From assembly GCA_934047225.1 (NCBI GenBank), contig OW203990.1, forward strand, positions 25,151,045 to 25,215,044: a stretch of 64,000 bases of DNA. Direction: 5' to 3'. The DNA is from Ypsolopha sequella (lineage: Eukaryota > Arthropoda > Insecta > Lepidoptera > Ypsolophidae). Positions 45,902 to 57,976 of the stretch are shown one piece after another. Made by a program: the position numbers and the translations under genes. The notes under the pieces are model-generated. The model did not search any database. It had not been told where the DNA came from and worked only from the letters and a program-made list of their open reading frames with translations. How positions within the stretch are numbered: the first letter of the stretch is position 1; the number at the start of each line of letters is the position of its first letter.

Positions 45902-47377
45902 CTAAAGAAAGTAAAATTATAATATTATTAAAACTCAGGTGAGCTGACTCATGAGCGACAGAAACACACTCGCCTTGATAATGCCGAGATTGTATCGGTG
46001 AAACGGTTGGCATATTCCATATCCCTTATTAATCAAGTAATTATCAAGGAAGTTTATCAAGTAAATAAATATTTTGAAAAAAAAAACCTCGGCTAAGGTC
46101 GTGAAACAAAACTAACGAAGACAAAACCTAGTATAATATTATCTGTGACAAAACTAAATGGTTACAGCGACTAAATTTGTTACTACCGTACGAAGTAAAA
46201 CAAATAAGTTACTATTACTACATGTCGACCAAAATTGTTGTATGGGCATTTTTTTTACTGTAACTGTCGGATACAAGAAACGTTAGAAAGTAACTTGTTT
46301 CACTCTTACAAACTACTAAAATGAAAAGACAGTCCATAAAATAAACAACACAAAAAAGCACAAGGTTTTTTTTCATTATATTTACATACATACCACATAT
46401 TTGCTTACGCCTCAAACTTTTCCAGCTATATATATATATATCTATTTATGTAATATTACATACACGCTAATGAAAAGAAAACTGGACCTGCCCATACAAA
46501 AGTTTTCAAAATTAGCAGGGAAACGTGAAAATGTTTTTTTCACCTCACAAGCTCGGAAAGGTTCTATTTATCATTTGTAATCTGCATGCATAAGTGTTTT
46601 TTATCCAGTAGCGTGGAAACTATTTTGCAATTTGAACCTTTTCATTCTAAAAAGGTGAAATCATAGACTTATACAGCAATTTTCAAATTTTGTGCCCACC
46701 TTTTAAAAAATTAAGTTAATTTAGAAATAGTCTATTTTTTATATTTTCTTCGATGAAATGAGATACTTTAATTTTATATTTTCTGAAAAGTGGTCTAAAA
46801 TTATGATTATAAACAGAACTTATTAAAAAAAAATGTTTTTACAGGAAAGGGAGAGATTTTATTTTCCGTTAAGTTACCATCTTCATACACCCAAAAATCG
46901 GTTCAGTAATTGAAATTTATTCAACAGAAATTTATTATATCATCCAAATATACAATTAAATAAGATACAATAAAAAATAAGATATGTTTAGAATAAATTT
47001 CTAGAGAAATTTTTATTATATATCATTCAGTTACCTTTCTACAATTTAAGTTTTGGAAAGTTTCATTTTCACTCTAACTGGTGGGACAAATTGTGTATTA
47101 TTAATTTATTTTGATCTAAGAATATAATTTTTATATTTTTTACTTATTCTGTTTGAATGATATTGAATATTTGATTTTTAATTCTATTTTAAACAACATC
47201 TTTTTAAGGGGACAATAACTGAATGGACACCGTGGTAACTGAAAAGACATTGTAAACCTTTATTTACAATGGAATAAAAAACAATAATTTTAATGTTCTT
47301 ACTTAATCAAGTAGTCAAGTTTCTTTTACATTATACAATTTAAACATTATTCATTATACATATTTAAATATTATACA
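45902..47377. other. Non-coding, AT-rich
   Basis: No domain on either strand. The words TAACTGAATGGACAC and TAACTGAAAAGAC (47215-47255) recur loosely at 47985 and 48195-48390, suggesting one dispersed element spanning the small basic exon. Confidence 0.4.
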
Positions 47378-47604
47378 TTATAAAATATTATTTTGTCTTT
47401 GTTTTCTCTTTTGCTCCCGCCAATTCAGTCGTATTTTATCTTTTTCCTCCTCAGTTACATGTTTGTTTTTCTTTTTCTGAAATTTTTTCACACTTTCTAA
47501 GTTTTTTTTCTTGTATTCTTCATATCGTGCAGGATTTTGTTTTATTTTCTCCCTATATTTTCTCATTTTTTCTGCTGCTGTTAGTGGCATTTTTGTGAAA
47601 TAGT
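47378..47604 (-). CDS. Small basic exon beginning MPLTAAEKMRKYREK
   Basis: A 70-codon frame from ATG at 47590 to a stop. It is also open upstream in phase 1 (joint NAC, YFTK) to the acceptor TATTTTTTCAG at 47605. The text RYEEYKKKN, VTEEEKDKIRLNWREQKRKQ is a conserved Lys/Arg-rich N-terminal segment that I recall from many invertebrate transposon-like proteins, which normally continue for hundreds of residues. Here it stops at once after KRKQRQNNIL, so it is a truncated element remnant or a captured short module. The phase agrees with the array. Confidence 0.55.
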
Positions 47605-47629
47605 CTGAAAAAATAGTTGTTTAAATATA

Positions 47630-47741
47630 CACTCAGAGGCACAACTAACCGGCCACTGGAATTTTCCGACGTAACTCCAAAAATTAATTATGGAGTAATT
47701 TTGTCTATTATTTAGTGGCCGGTTAGTTGTGCCTCTGAGTG
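47630..47741. mobile_element. TA-flanked MITE, 112 bp (Tc1/mariner type)
   Basis: CACTCAGAGGCACAACTAAC CGGCCACT and its exact inverted copy form the ends; TA on each side (47628-47629, 47742-47743). It lies only 25 bp upstream of the acceptor of the small basic exon. Confidence 0.9.
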
Positions 47742-49428
47742 TACATTAGGGTGTGTCGAAAATACATTTTTTTTTTCAAATTTCATATTGTAATAATGTA
47801 ATTACTTTGAACGTGCAATATGTGTATGCTTTATATCTATATTACAAAATAAATGTTTTGAATTTTTTAATTACTTTTTTATGATACTTATAATAAGATA
47901 TATATTATTTTTATTTCTACAGACAGACAGACAAACAAAACAAAACTTCACATTTAAACAACGTAAACAGGCCCTAAAGATGTCCATTCAGTTACTTTCT
48001 CATCCCCTTATAAGTTACTAGAGAAAAATAACTGAAGAGACGTAACTTAAACTGTACCTTGGCAAATTTAAATATTTATTTTGCTACAATGAAATTGGAA
48101 AACTACAAAGTTTCTTATAAAAAATGATGGAATGTAAATACTGTTACAAAATACTAAATAGTCGTAATTGAAATATTTTTTACTTACCGAGATATGTTGG
48201 TAACTGAACAGAACAACAAAATTAAAATATCACATCAAAACAATAGACGACCTTGCAACTTGTTTTGGACTGAATAAATCAAAATGGCGACGGCTAGTCT
48301 GATTGCTGGGTGTTGCCATTATAAAAATAACACAGAAAACTTCGTTCAGTTTTATAATATTTGGCATCAAAACATTGGTAAATGAAAAGACAGTAACCAT
48401 GAGGACACTTTCAGGGACAATTTATTAAAACTAATAATAAAGGTATTTACCCTTTAAAGTGTAAAGAAATGTAATAAAATGCTTCCCCTAATCACGTCTT
48501 AAGGTTGACATCATTCACACACATTCCTATGGTACATATTTTTCGTAAAATTTAATGTTGTACAAGCTTAGCTGATTTGGGGACAATCCCTTCTCCATAC
48601 AACTAAAAATCTTAACTTCATGTTTATGCAGTAATAAAAAGTAATATTTAACATATTTTTTAAATATTTTTAGTGTTCTTTTAAAATTATGAATTACATT
48701 ATCGATTAGTGTCCACATTGTGTAATTTCCGCAACTGAAACTTGAGATTTAAAAATATTAAACCTCGGGACATGCATCGAAGTGCAATGGGCACAAAATT
48801 CGAAAATAATGCATAAATAGATACTTATTTCATCTCAGTGCGCCAACCTCATTTTTTGAGCAACCGCGCTGGCCAACACGACGATTGCACAAAAAAAGAA
48901 AAAGGTTTGTTTATTTTCTTTTTTTTTTTCTTGCACCACAGATCTCTATGAATATAAGTACACTGAACAGGCTATTGACGACCTGATAATGAAGCAATTT
49001 GATTATCGCCATTTTGGCGCTGATTTGATTTGACGTTATTATTGTATAAGTGTCAATTTTAGTTTCCGGTACGCTCGGTGGGGTCGCTTTGAATCAGCAC
49101 AAAAAAGAACTGTCATTTTGTATGGCACAACATGTCCAGCGTACTTATATTACTACATGTGAGTGTCTTGCACCTAGCATTTTCTCGCCTGAGTGAGGTG
49201 AAAAATTGTGTTTCGCTCGGCAGCAAAGTTATTTTGCGTCTCATACCTTTGAAACCTTCACTTTCTCAGGTTTCAATACAAGTACTCGCGCCAAATAACT
49301 TTTTAGCTCTGCATGACAAATAACTATTTAATTTTCGCAAGTATATTTCTTTGGGAAAATTGATCAGTATAGTCAATAGATTGTGAGGTACCATTTAAAG
49401 AAACGTGAACTTCATCAGGTATATTAGA
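47742..49428. other. Non-coding
   Basis: AT-rich, without recognisable genes or long repeats. Confidence 0.45.
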
Positions 49429-49673
49429 TCATAGTTTAGCATATCTCCCATCTTTCGTGATATGTAGCCTAGGAGGAGCATGGAAATGGGTCCCATTGTC
49501 AACACGAAGGTTTCCTTCTTTGTTAACCGAAATATTCGCTTTGCAACCTTTGAACGAAAAAGTGCATCGCCATTTCACAAAATTACCGGATTTCCCTCTA
49601 TACCAACAGCTGTATAAGTGGTCTTTGTACAGACAGCATGTTCTCCCATTCAGCATTGGGATCAGCTTGAATT
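49429..49673 (-). CDS. mod(mdg4): FLYWCH zinc-finger terminal exon
   Basis: Acceptor TGCTCTCAACAG, phase 1 (joint NAA), opening FKLIPMLNGRTCCLYKDHLY; about 81 residues. Ligands: WRC, C-x6-C (TFSFKGC), 18 residues, HFH, then APP. Ends HITKDGRYAKL. The tryptophan, cysteines and histidines are complete. Confidence 0.88.
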
Positions 49674-50961
49674 CTGTTGAGAGCAACAATCACAATATAG
49701 TTATAAACCAGTATGAATTGGTATCAGTTCTGTTATGTTAGCGATCATGATTACATAAGTTATCAGCATTGTATCAGCGCGTTCCGCGTGGCGCTAGTGC
49801 TAAAACTACCATCAAACTACTCACGCCCATCAAGTCGTTCCGAATGGGAAATGTCGTCCACCATAGCTCAAACTTATGATCCATTCGGAACTCATTTGAA
49901 CGCAACTCGAAAAAATACAAAATTATTTATTTCAGTAACAAAACATCATAAACATTTACAGGTGGTTGGAGTCTTCTTTTAAGTAAATATTTATTAACTA
50001 ATCGTACTAAAAATATATCTGTATCCTAGCAAAATTTATCATATCAAATAACATTAAAATATTTACTTTTATATAATATTTAATATATACTTTTTTTACC
50101 TTTTTTAATTGTACTGGCTGAAAGTCGCACAAAGTAAAAATTTAATGGTAATAACCAAATGTCAAAGCAACACCAAGGCACGCTCTGAGTACGAATCCTA
50201 AATTTTTCTATTATTGATTATTTGAAACTTATCTATATAGCCGAGCTGAAACAAATAAAGCTAAAGAACCGGCCAAGTGCGAGTCGATTTATCTATGAAA
50301 ACCGTACCATTATCTATAAAAACGGCAAGAAAAAAAGTACCTATGTTGTATGCGAGCCCCCTTAAATATTTATTTTATTCTGTATTTTTTAGTATTTGTT
50401 GTTATAGCGGCAACATAAATACATCATCTGTGAAAATTTCAACTGTCTAACTATCACAGTTCATGAGATACAGCCTGGTGACAGACGGACAGACAGACCA
50501 TGACCAGGAAGCATATTCCCAGCAGTAGATAACAGAATGAAGGCTTTACAGAACTTTGTGCACCTCCATCGGGTACTACGAATAGCATCCTATTCTTCTT
50601 TATCTATGACTAGCCAATTCAAATTATGAAATTACTTTTGCGCCACCTTGTATACAATATGTCACTGATATCAAAATTAAAAGGGCCTAAATTAATATTA
50701 AAACAAATTGTAATTCTGACATAATACTATATATAAAAAAAAGTAGATATGTAACCAAAATAAGTCATTATTTTGTAAATAAGTTATTTGTCATAGAGCC
50801 ATTGTCATTCAAAAATTCTTCTCTCAACTGATGCCGGGGCCAGTGGGGCCCGAAATATATCTTGAGTTTATTTTAATTTTTTTATTAAATTTTCAACTTA
50901 TACTACAATAAAAATCTTATTAAAAGAGAATTATATATTTAATAAATAGCTCACCAAAAAG
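49674..50961. other. Non-coding; dispersed repeats
   Basis: Positions 50268-50500 are an inverted copy of the GGGTTCCGTA repeat (ACCGGCCAAGTGCGAGTCGA at one end; GGCAACATAAATACATCATC and TGACAGACGGACAGACAGA inside). Positions 50830-50870 carry a Penelope-like end motif (ACTGATGCCGGGGCCAGTGG GGCCCGAAATATA). Confidence 0.6.
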
Positions 50962-51227
50962 TTACTTTATTTGTGGTTTCTTAAATATTCGAAGCTTTAT
51001 AAATTTCCCGTCCTTGGTCTTCAACAAGTTTGGAGGTTGATGGTTGTGTTGCTTGGTCATCGACAAGACTCTGAGTTGTTGGTCTACATGGATTCGGGTC
51101 CTACAGTCTGTTGTCATTGAACATCTCATGATCTTGCCGAAAGCAGTCCGTTTACCCTGGTATTCAGTAAAGGTATACCCTTGAAACTTTATGTACTTGC
51201 TGCCATTCGACATTTCGATCTCTTCAG
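50962..51227 (-). CDS. mod(mdg4): FLYWCH zinc-finger terminal exon
   Basis: Acceptor CTTTTATTAG, phase 1 (joint NCT), opening EEIEMSNGSKYIKFQGYTFT; about 88 residues. C-x5-C (MRCSMTTDC), 18 residues, HNHQPP. Met replaces the conserved Trp before the first Cys. After the family end (DGKFIKL) it adds a basic tail RIFKKPQIK. The nearest relative is the exon at 54515, with which it shares the MSNGxKY opening. Confidence 0.87.
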
Positions 51228-51389
51228 CTAATAAAAGGAAAGTCGAAATTAAGATGGATGCGACGGATCGCGTTCCCAAACGCAAAACTTGTGTTTGTTT
51301 TTCTAATTTTTGTATAAAACGTATTCAATAACTTTTTATTTTTTGTATTCTGTACTTTTCATAAATATAATTACTTAAACAAACAGTTT

Positions 51390-51450
51390 GAAACGCTATA
51401 TTTCGGCCCCTCAGTGGGATCGTCATCAGTCGAATCTGATTTTCAAGCGA
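51390..51450. mobile_element. Penelope-like end fragment
   Basis: TATATTTCGGCCCCTCAGTG GGATCGTCATCAGTC is the inverted form of the motif at 35450 and 50840. No coding part. Confidence 0.45.
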
Positions 51451-51539
51451 AAAGCCCTTATACAGTACTTTGCAAAAAATATATTCATGGCATTAGGCGG
51501 GCTAAGTTTTATTTCAATTAGGCTTTTCTAGAAATGTTG

Positions 51540-52090
51540 TGTTATTATATGTCTGTTCGTCATTTTTGTTGCTCGGTATAATACTGTCAGACATTTTTGC
51601 CCAGAATAAAACTTTAAACAAATACAAAAGCAATAAATATTAAATTAATAATACTGTCAGACATTTTTGCCCAGAATAAAACTTTAAACAAATACAAAAG
51701 CAATAAATATTAAATTAATAAATAACGCAAAATCTATCCAGCAGTTCATCGCACATGTGACACAAGGGTGCGGTCACGAATTCTACCATGATTCGTAGAC
51801 CACTCGTAGTCCACAACGCATGGGTTTGGTTATAAATGTACATAAATTCAAACCATTCCCTATTAAAACTTCAGACATGGCTGTATGGGCTAAGTTCCCT
51901 TTGCCTTCCAATTTCGTGTAACTGTACTTTTATAGCAGAAAAAGTTATTTGAAAGTGTTTTTTTGCTAAGAATACTTTTCTTCAATTTTTTTTGTATATA
52001 ACGTTTGTAAAAAAAATTGTCGTTATGCACTATTTTTGAGTTCATAATCAGGATTTTAAGATATGAGTGTAGATAAAAATATTTTCAATG
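51540..52090. repeat. Dispersed repeat T, copy 1
   Basis: Shares ordered segments with 56990-57625: the ACTGTCAGACATTTTTG block, CACATGTGACACAAGGGT, ACTTCAGACATGGCTGTATG GGCTAAGTT, and TTGAGTTCATAATCAGGATT TT. Class unknown; no domain. Confidence 0.8.
51579..51718. repeat. Tandem duplication, 70-bp unit
   Basis: ATACTGTCAGACATTTTTGC CCAGAATAAAAC... occurs twice 70 bp apart, and once more in a related element at 57040-57105. Confidence 0.92.
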
Positions 52091-52685
52091 AAAGTTTTAT
52101 GCATCAAAACCGAACAGAAAGTCGATTATTTTGCCCTATGGCTTTATTATTTTTTTTTTTTTTATTTACGAGATGTTGGCTAACCTGCAACCTTTCCTTT
52201 GTACCATAAATGTTATACTTTTTTCCACTCTTTAACGGCTCTGGATACAGTCCTTTTGAGCCAATCATTAATTCGCAAAATTGTAACAATGTAACTTTCA
52301 ACTTTAATAATTAAATTGTTTTCTTTGACTATATTTGTTTTATTTCCTCACGCTATGGATTGAAAAACGTAGTATGATACACGGGCGTAAAAGCAATAAA
52401 TTACTCGGTTACGTTTAAAACACGAGCGTAGCGAATCGTCGTCGTAATTTATTCCTTTTCGCCCTTGTTGCATAAACTACTATAAGGGTGTGTCTCAACA
52501 TATAAAATGATAAAGCAAGATTCATATCGTGACCATTATTTATTTTATTAATGTAATTGAGAAACCAATATTTCGATGCAATCGCATCGATCACGATCAC
52601 GATGCTCACTAAAATTAATGAGTCGTTACACACACAATTAATAATGACACACACAAAATATAGGTATCCATGAGGGTGCCACTTG

Positions 52686-53115
52686 TTTCAGACTGTGGAC
52701 TTAAGAACCCGCTCCGTGTTTTTTAGTCCATTTGATGCGAAGCATGTTTTAAATATTTGTTTGTCTTTACCGCGATGTTTTTGTAAAAAGCAGGGACATG
52801 CACCAGTTCATATTGGCCATATTAATGAAGGCATAAAATTTATTTGATTGAATTGTTTCTCCTTTGCGAGTTATTTTGGAACTTAGACTACAAACGATTC
52901 GGAGCGGGCCACTCTAGTATCGAAATAACCCGCAAAAGAGAAGCATTTCAATCAAGTAAATCTTAGACCTTCATTTAGACGGCCAATATGAAGTGGTGTA
53001 TGTCCCTAGTTTTTCCAAAAACATCGCGATAAAGGCCAGGTAAAATTTAACCTAATGCTTTGCACCAAAGTTATCGTCGTCGTGGACCGGGGTCTTAACT
53101 GAAACAGTCAACACC
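52686..53115. repeat. Large palindromic element, about 200-bp arms
   Basis: ATGTTTTTGTAAAAAGCAGG GACATGCACCAG... on the left is inverted, with mismatches, as ...CATCGCGATAAAGGC on the right. The outer ends (CAGACTGTGGACTTAAGAAC / complement) also match. A foldback MITE or fossil of a larger inverted-repeat element. Confidence 0.8.
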
Positions 53116-53737
53116 GATAATTTTTAAGTCTTACGCCAGGGCCACAGATTCAGGCTTCTGGCGGCGCTTCTTGCTGCGCTTCCAGGCGGTTTTTGCGACG
53201 GGCTTTGGCCTGCCACGACACCTGTCGGCACCTTCATGTATAGCGCGCTCGCTCGCTCAAAGCGCTCGACACTAGGTTCGTCCTGTGCACTCGATCACTG
53301 TTTCAACCGCCCGCCTACCCCGAGAGAGCGCAAGTCACTTGAAGCTGGACAAGACGCGCGAGCGGCGACCCATGGCCGGCTTTATACAACTTCATACATT
53401 TGTTCTCTCCGCCGGAGCCGTCGCAAGAAGAACCACTTGGCGTGCCTCTCGAAGCCTGAAGCTGTGGCCGATCGGTTAACATGCTGCTTTGTCATTTAGT
53501 TACAGGCGCAGATACAAGGGGGGGGGGGGGCAACGGGTGCAATTGAGTGGTGCAACAAACGAAGTATATAAGTTCGAATAATTTAAAAAATTTTACCTAA
53601 CTAGCCAATTTCCTGAAATTGCATCCTGCCCCCTTCCTTCTCCCTGAACAAAATATTGGATCCATACCTTCATAGTTCATGAATCGTAGTAATTCTTAAA
53701 AGTAGTAACTTAAATCGAAAAGCACAACGATCAGAAA
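53116..53737. other. Non-coding; GC-richer block and G-run repeat
   Basis: Positions 53140-53500 are G+C-rich with no domain in any frame. A 12-base G run at 53519 begins a repeat (GGGGCAACGGGTGCAATT ... ATATTGGATCC) related to 63030-63175. Confidence 0.5.
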
Positions 53738-53945
53738 GGTGTGGTCAGATTTGAAGAGCTTATTCTGTCAAAGGTATTAGAACAACTTTATTATGGAACC
53801 AATCCTGAAGTCACGAAAAAAAAATTTTACTGTTTTACACAAAAATGAAATGCCGCTTTCAGGATTCGAGATTTCAGAGTTGGCTCCATAGTAAAAGTTG
53901 TTCTATACCATTGACTGAATGAGCTCTTCAAATATGACCACACTT
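53738..53945. repeat. Palindromic MITE
   Basis: GGTGTGGTCAGATTTGAAGA GCTTATTC is inverted as GAGCTCTTCAAATATGACCA CAC; arms are about 75 bp with some mismatches. A further AT-rich stretch to 54514 shows no gene. Confidence 0.85.
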
Positions 53946-54514
53946 TTATGTGACACGTGTTTATTGTATTTATCGAGGGCCTATTATGTATCTTTAGTTG
54001 CCATCTTGAATGGGTGTCTATCATCAAAAACGTAGATATACTATCGAATTCCGATAGTCTAAGGATATGTTCACACTTGAAGTGACGACACAGTTCGTAA
54101 ATAGTAAACGGAGAAAAAATATTTTTACAATACTACCAGATCGTTTTGTAAAAAAAAACTTGTAAACAAAAACAGATTTTATGTTATATTTACTTGAATT
54201 ATTGTCTACATTAGATTGTTCAAGTAAACTGAACAATAAATAAGTAAAATGAACAATAAATATATACGTCACAGATAGTACAATGTTCTCTGTTTAAATG
54301 AACTATATTCAGGTTAACGGAACCAGAATTTTTTCTCAGTGTACAATACCCACTAAAGGCAATTTTGAAAGTTCAGTGTTTACGTATTATATGATAGGTA
54401 CCCAGTCCAGTTGGCAACTAAAGATAGATAATAGAGGGGCGTATCTGTGCCAAAGCATCCAAGGGGTTAAGACTTGCGCCGACTGTCCCAAGATATAGAT
54501 TCTGAAGAACTAAA

Positions 54515-54747
54515 TCAAACCCTAACAAATGCCCCATTTTTCAGTTTTAACAATTTTGGTGGGTTGTGATTATGTTCTCTATTTATGGATACAACTTCGA
54601 GTTGTTCGTTGACATGGATCCTAGTACTGCAGACTGATGTCTTACAACATCTGAACTTCGTGGCGTTACCATTTTTCTTGATTTCGCAAAATGTGTATCC
54701 TTGGTACATGAGGTATTTTTGCCCATTACTCATTAAAATCTCAGTAG
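54515..54747 (-). CDS. mod(mdg4): FLYWCH zinc-finger terminal exon
   Basis: Acceptor TTTTTGTTCTAG, phase 1 (joint NCT), opening TEILMSNGQKYLMYQGYTFC; about 77 residues. FRCC then C-x5-C spacing, STRIHVNEQL, 18-residue spacer, HNHNPP, ending KNGAFVRV. Phe replaces Trp. Paralogue of the exon at 50962; the two have probably arisen by local duplication. Confidence 0.88.
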
Positions 54748-55789
54748 CTAGAACAAAAATTGAACATTTTAATACCAAAATAAGTAAATAAAAATAGAAC
54801 TTTCAAATTATAATATTTGTATTTATGAAATCATTATAAAACAATATAAATTATGAAATACAAATAAAACCCAATTTTTATTTATATTTGTTGTATTTTC
54901 GCGTTTTAAAATGATTTAGTTAAATTGTTGCATTAATATCGACGAGTAATAACAATAAGTTCAAAATAATACTAGCTGACGCCCGCAGCGTTGTTCTCTG
55001 GGAATCGTGGTAATTTCCTAAAATTCCTTCTTAGCGGATTTTTACTGAAATAACGAACCTACAGTTTAAATTTCTATATTACAGTCTATATTAAATAGAT
55101 GTCATATTTCTTATTTTTATATTATTGTAGAACAATTACAGTCTTTCGATATTTAAAAATGTAAAATACCTAATTTCTTTATTTCAGACAGAACAATACT
55201 AAGAAAGACATTTTAGGGTTCCGTTCCCAAAGAGTAACCAACGGGACCCTATTACTTAGACTCCGCTGTCTGTCCGTCTATCACCAGGCTGTATCTCATG
55301 AACCGTGATAGTTAGACAGTTGAAACTTTCACAGATGACGTATTTCTGTTGCCGCTATTACAACAAAGACTAAAAAACAGAATAAAATAAATATTTAAGG
55401 GGACTCCCATTCAACAAACATGTTTTTTTTGCCGTTTTTATAGATAATGGTACGGCACCCTTCGTGCGCGAGTTCGACTCGCACTTGGCCAGTTTTTTTA
55501 TTTATTTTAATTTCCCTCTCTTATCACACCTAAGGGGGAACGATTCGTGTCCGCTACGTAACGCACAAATTAAAATGGTTCTTGTTATTTTTGAATTAAA
55601 GATATTAAATAAATGTGACTTATGGCTTTTAAGTTTGTGTGCCCATTAATTTACAACCTAAGGCATAAAATAACGAAAAATCACATTTATTTAATATCTT
55701 TAATGCAAAAATAAGAGGAACAATCTTAAGTTGTGCGTTTCGTAGCGGACGTCGACACGATTCGTTCCGCTTTAATTTTATTTTTGTCA
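54748..55789. other. Non-coding; GGGTTCCGTA repeat copy
   Basis: Positions 55215-55500 are the most complete copy of this repeat: AGGGTTCCGTTCCCAAAGAG TAACCAACGGGACCC through GAGTTCGACTCGCACTTGGC CAG. Positions 55530-55770 hold an imperfect inverted repeat (AACGATTCGTGTCCGCTACG / complement). Confidence 0.65.
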
Positions 55790-56153
55790 CTTTCACTCCA
55801 AGCGAAAAATTGCGCAGTGCGAGAGGGGCGTTATTTTTTTTATTAAAAAAACTAAAATAGCTAGCAAAATTTCAAATATCAATCCCTAGATATTGTTGAA
55901 ACACACCTAATAAAATATGTTTTGAGTTCTGTATATTGTTCCTATTCGTCAAACGAGGAGAAAAAGTGTGTTTGGAGACCTCATTTCAACAATTATTTCT
56001 ATCGAGGAAAATTTATCCAAACATGTTTTCTAATTTCAAAACCCTAGATTATATAGTCAAAATGCATATACTAGAAATTTATTAAAATTTTCCGTGTATT
56101 TCATGAAATACACAGAAAAGAAACACCCGTATTTTTTTCGCATATCGCCTTAA
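55790..56153. repeat. Dispersed repeat R, copy 2
   Basis: Aligns along its length with 11430-11805 (GCGCAGTGCGAGAGGGGCG to CGTATTTTTTTCGCATATCG CCTTAA). Ends about 80 bp from the stop codon of the next FLYWCH exon. Confidence 0.88.
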
Positions 56154-56235
56154 ATACAAATTATTACTAGGTTCAGTTTGATAAAATGTTAAAACAAGTC
56201 GGCAAAAAACGATGACCTCCTTTCTTCGTTTTATA

Positions 56236-56534
56236 TTAGAAATTTGGCTGCTTTCGTGATTTTCTTTTTTTGCTAAAAATACGGTCTGATTTCCTTTTTA
56301 TTTTGGCCTCTTTTAAATATTTCGGAGGATGGTAATGTTCGGTTTCACGTAAAACAGATTCACTTTTCGTGAGGATCATAGCCTTACACGTGTTCTTTTG
56401 GGAACATCTCCATTTCACTGCGCCATTTTTGTATTTTCTATCATAAACATATTGAAATCCTGCACGGCACAGAAGCTGTCCTCCTCTCGATGAAATTCCT
56501 ATATAATATGATTGATCCACGTATGAAGGTAAAT
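56236..56534 (-). CDS. mod(mdg4): FLYWCH zinc-finger terminal exon with basic tail
   Basis: Acceptor TATTGTTTCAG, phase 1 (joint NAT), opening LPSYVDQSYYIGISSRGGQL; about 99 residues. WRC, C-x5-C (SQKNTC), a short 16-residue spacer, HYHPPKYL. It ends in an unusually long Lys/Arg-rich tail (KIKRKSDRIFSKKRKSRK) that could act as a nuclear localisation or nucleic-acid-binding tail; that role is inferred from composition only. Confidence 0.87.
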
Positions 56535-57718
56535 CTGAAACAATACATTTCCAAACATTACAATACAGTAAAAAAATATATCTATTTTACTCTTTCCACT
56601 GACGACGACTACAAGTTGGTCGAAATATATTTCGAAACTGATTAATACTTTTTTATTCATATATACATTTCATCCATCCATCAGCCTAGTTCGTCTACTG
56701 CTGGACATAAGCCTCTCCAGTACTTTGCCACTCCCGGCGGTCATCCTGGAAGAATTGCCCATACTCACACACGCTGGGCAGGCGGGTTTATATGTATATA
56801 AATAAAAAAGTGTTTATCAGTTTTTTATATAGTTATATTGTAATAGTAGTTTATGAAACTGGCACATAAAGAGATTAATACCTAGTTATGTGTAGTTTCA
56901 TACACTACTTTATCTACACTCATGCAATAAGTTACCTACCTATTTTCCAATCCATAAGATCTTGGTAACAACTGTCGTAAGTTTTTCTTGTTTTTCTGTT
57001 TCGTTTTGATTGTTCGTCAGTTTTGTTGCTCAGTATATACTGTCAGACATTTTTGACCAGAAAAAGAACTTTAAACAAACAAAAAAGCAATAAATATTAA
57101 ATTAACGCACTAAATCTATCTAGCAGTTCACTGCGCATTTGACACAAGGGTCTACCATTCCCCATTAAAACTTCAGACATGGCTGTATGGGCTAAGTTCC
57201 CTTTGCCTTCCAATTTCTTGTACAACTGTACTTTTATAGCAGAGAAAGAAAGTTATTTAAGGCATTATTTTGTTGAAATAAAACTGTTCTTTTAAATAAT
57301 ATTTGTCTGTACAAAGGGAGTTCGTAAATTAAATTAACGCACTAAATCTATCTAGCAGTTCACTGCGCATTTGACACAAGGGTCTACCATTCCCCATTAA
57401 AACTTCAGACATGGCTGTATGGGCTAAGTTCCCTTTGCCTTCCAATTTCTTGTACAACTGTACTTTTATAGCAGAGAAAGAAAGTTATTTAAGGCATTAT
57501 TTTGTTGAAATAAAACTGTTTTTTTAAATAATATTTGTCTGTACAAAGGGAGTTCGTAAAAAAAATTGTCATTATGGACTATTTTTAAGTTCATAATCAG
57601 GATTTTACGGTATGAGTGTAGATTAACTATTTAAAAGAACAGTGCAAAAAAAGAACACAAAAAGTTACTATTAGAAAAAGAATGAGGTAACTATCAGTAT
57701 GTACATAATCGCCTGTAG
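56535..57718. repeat. Dispersed repeats including repeat T, copy 2
   Basis: Positions 56690-56790 are an RTE-type 3' fragment (CGTCTACTGCTGGACATAAG CC). Positions 56990-57625 are repeat T, in which a 232-bp unit (57097-57328) is duplicated in tandem (57329-57560) almost without change, so the duplication is recent. Confidence 0.85.
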
Positions 57719-57976
57719 CTTAAGGTTAAACGTCAGTCGTTCGGTAAAAACTGCACTACTTAACTTTGTTTTTCTTGTTAAGAAATGAAAACTGAAAAAC
57801 ATATTGGTCTATGGCAATTGCCGCCAATAGTTCAGTATAAGATAGGTTTATGAATAAACAGCTTGAAATTTAATGCACAATTAGCCATGATTATGTCGAA
57901 ACTTAAAAATTAAATTTTAAGCTTGTTTGGACAAAATCGTGACAAATTGTGCATTTTACTGAAAACTGTTGATTTA

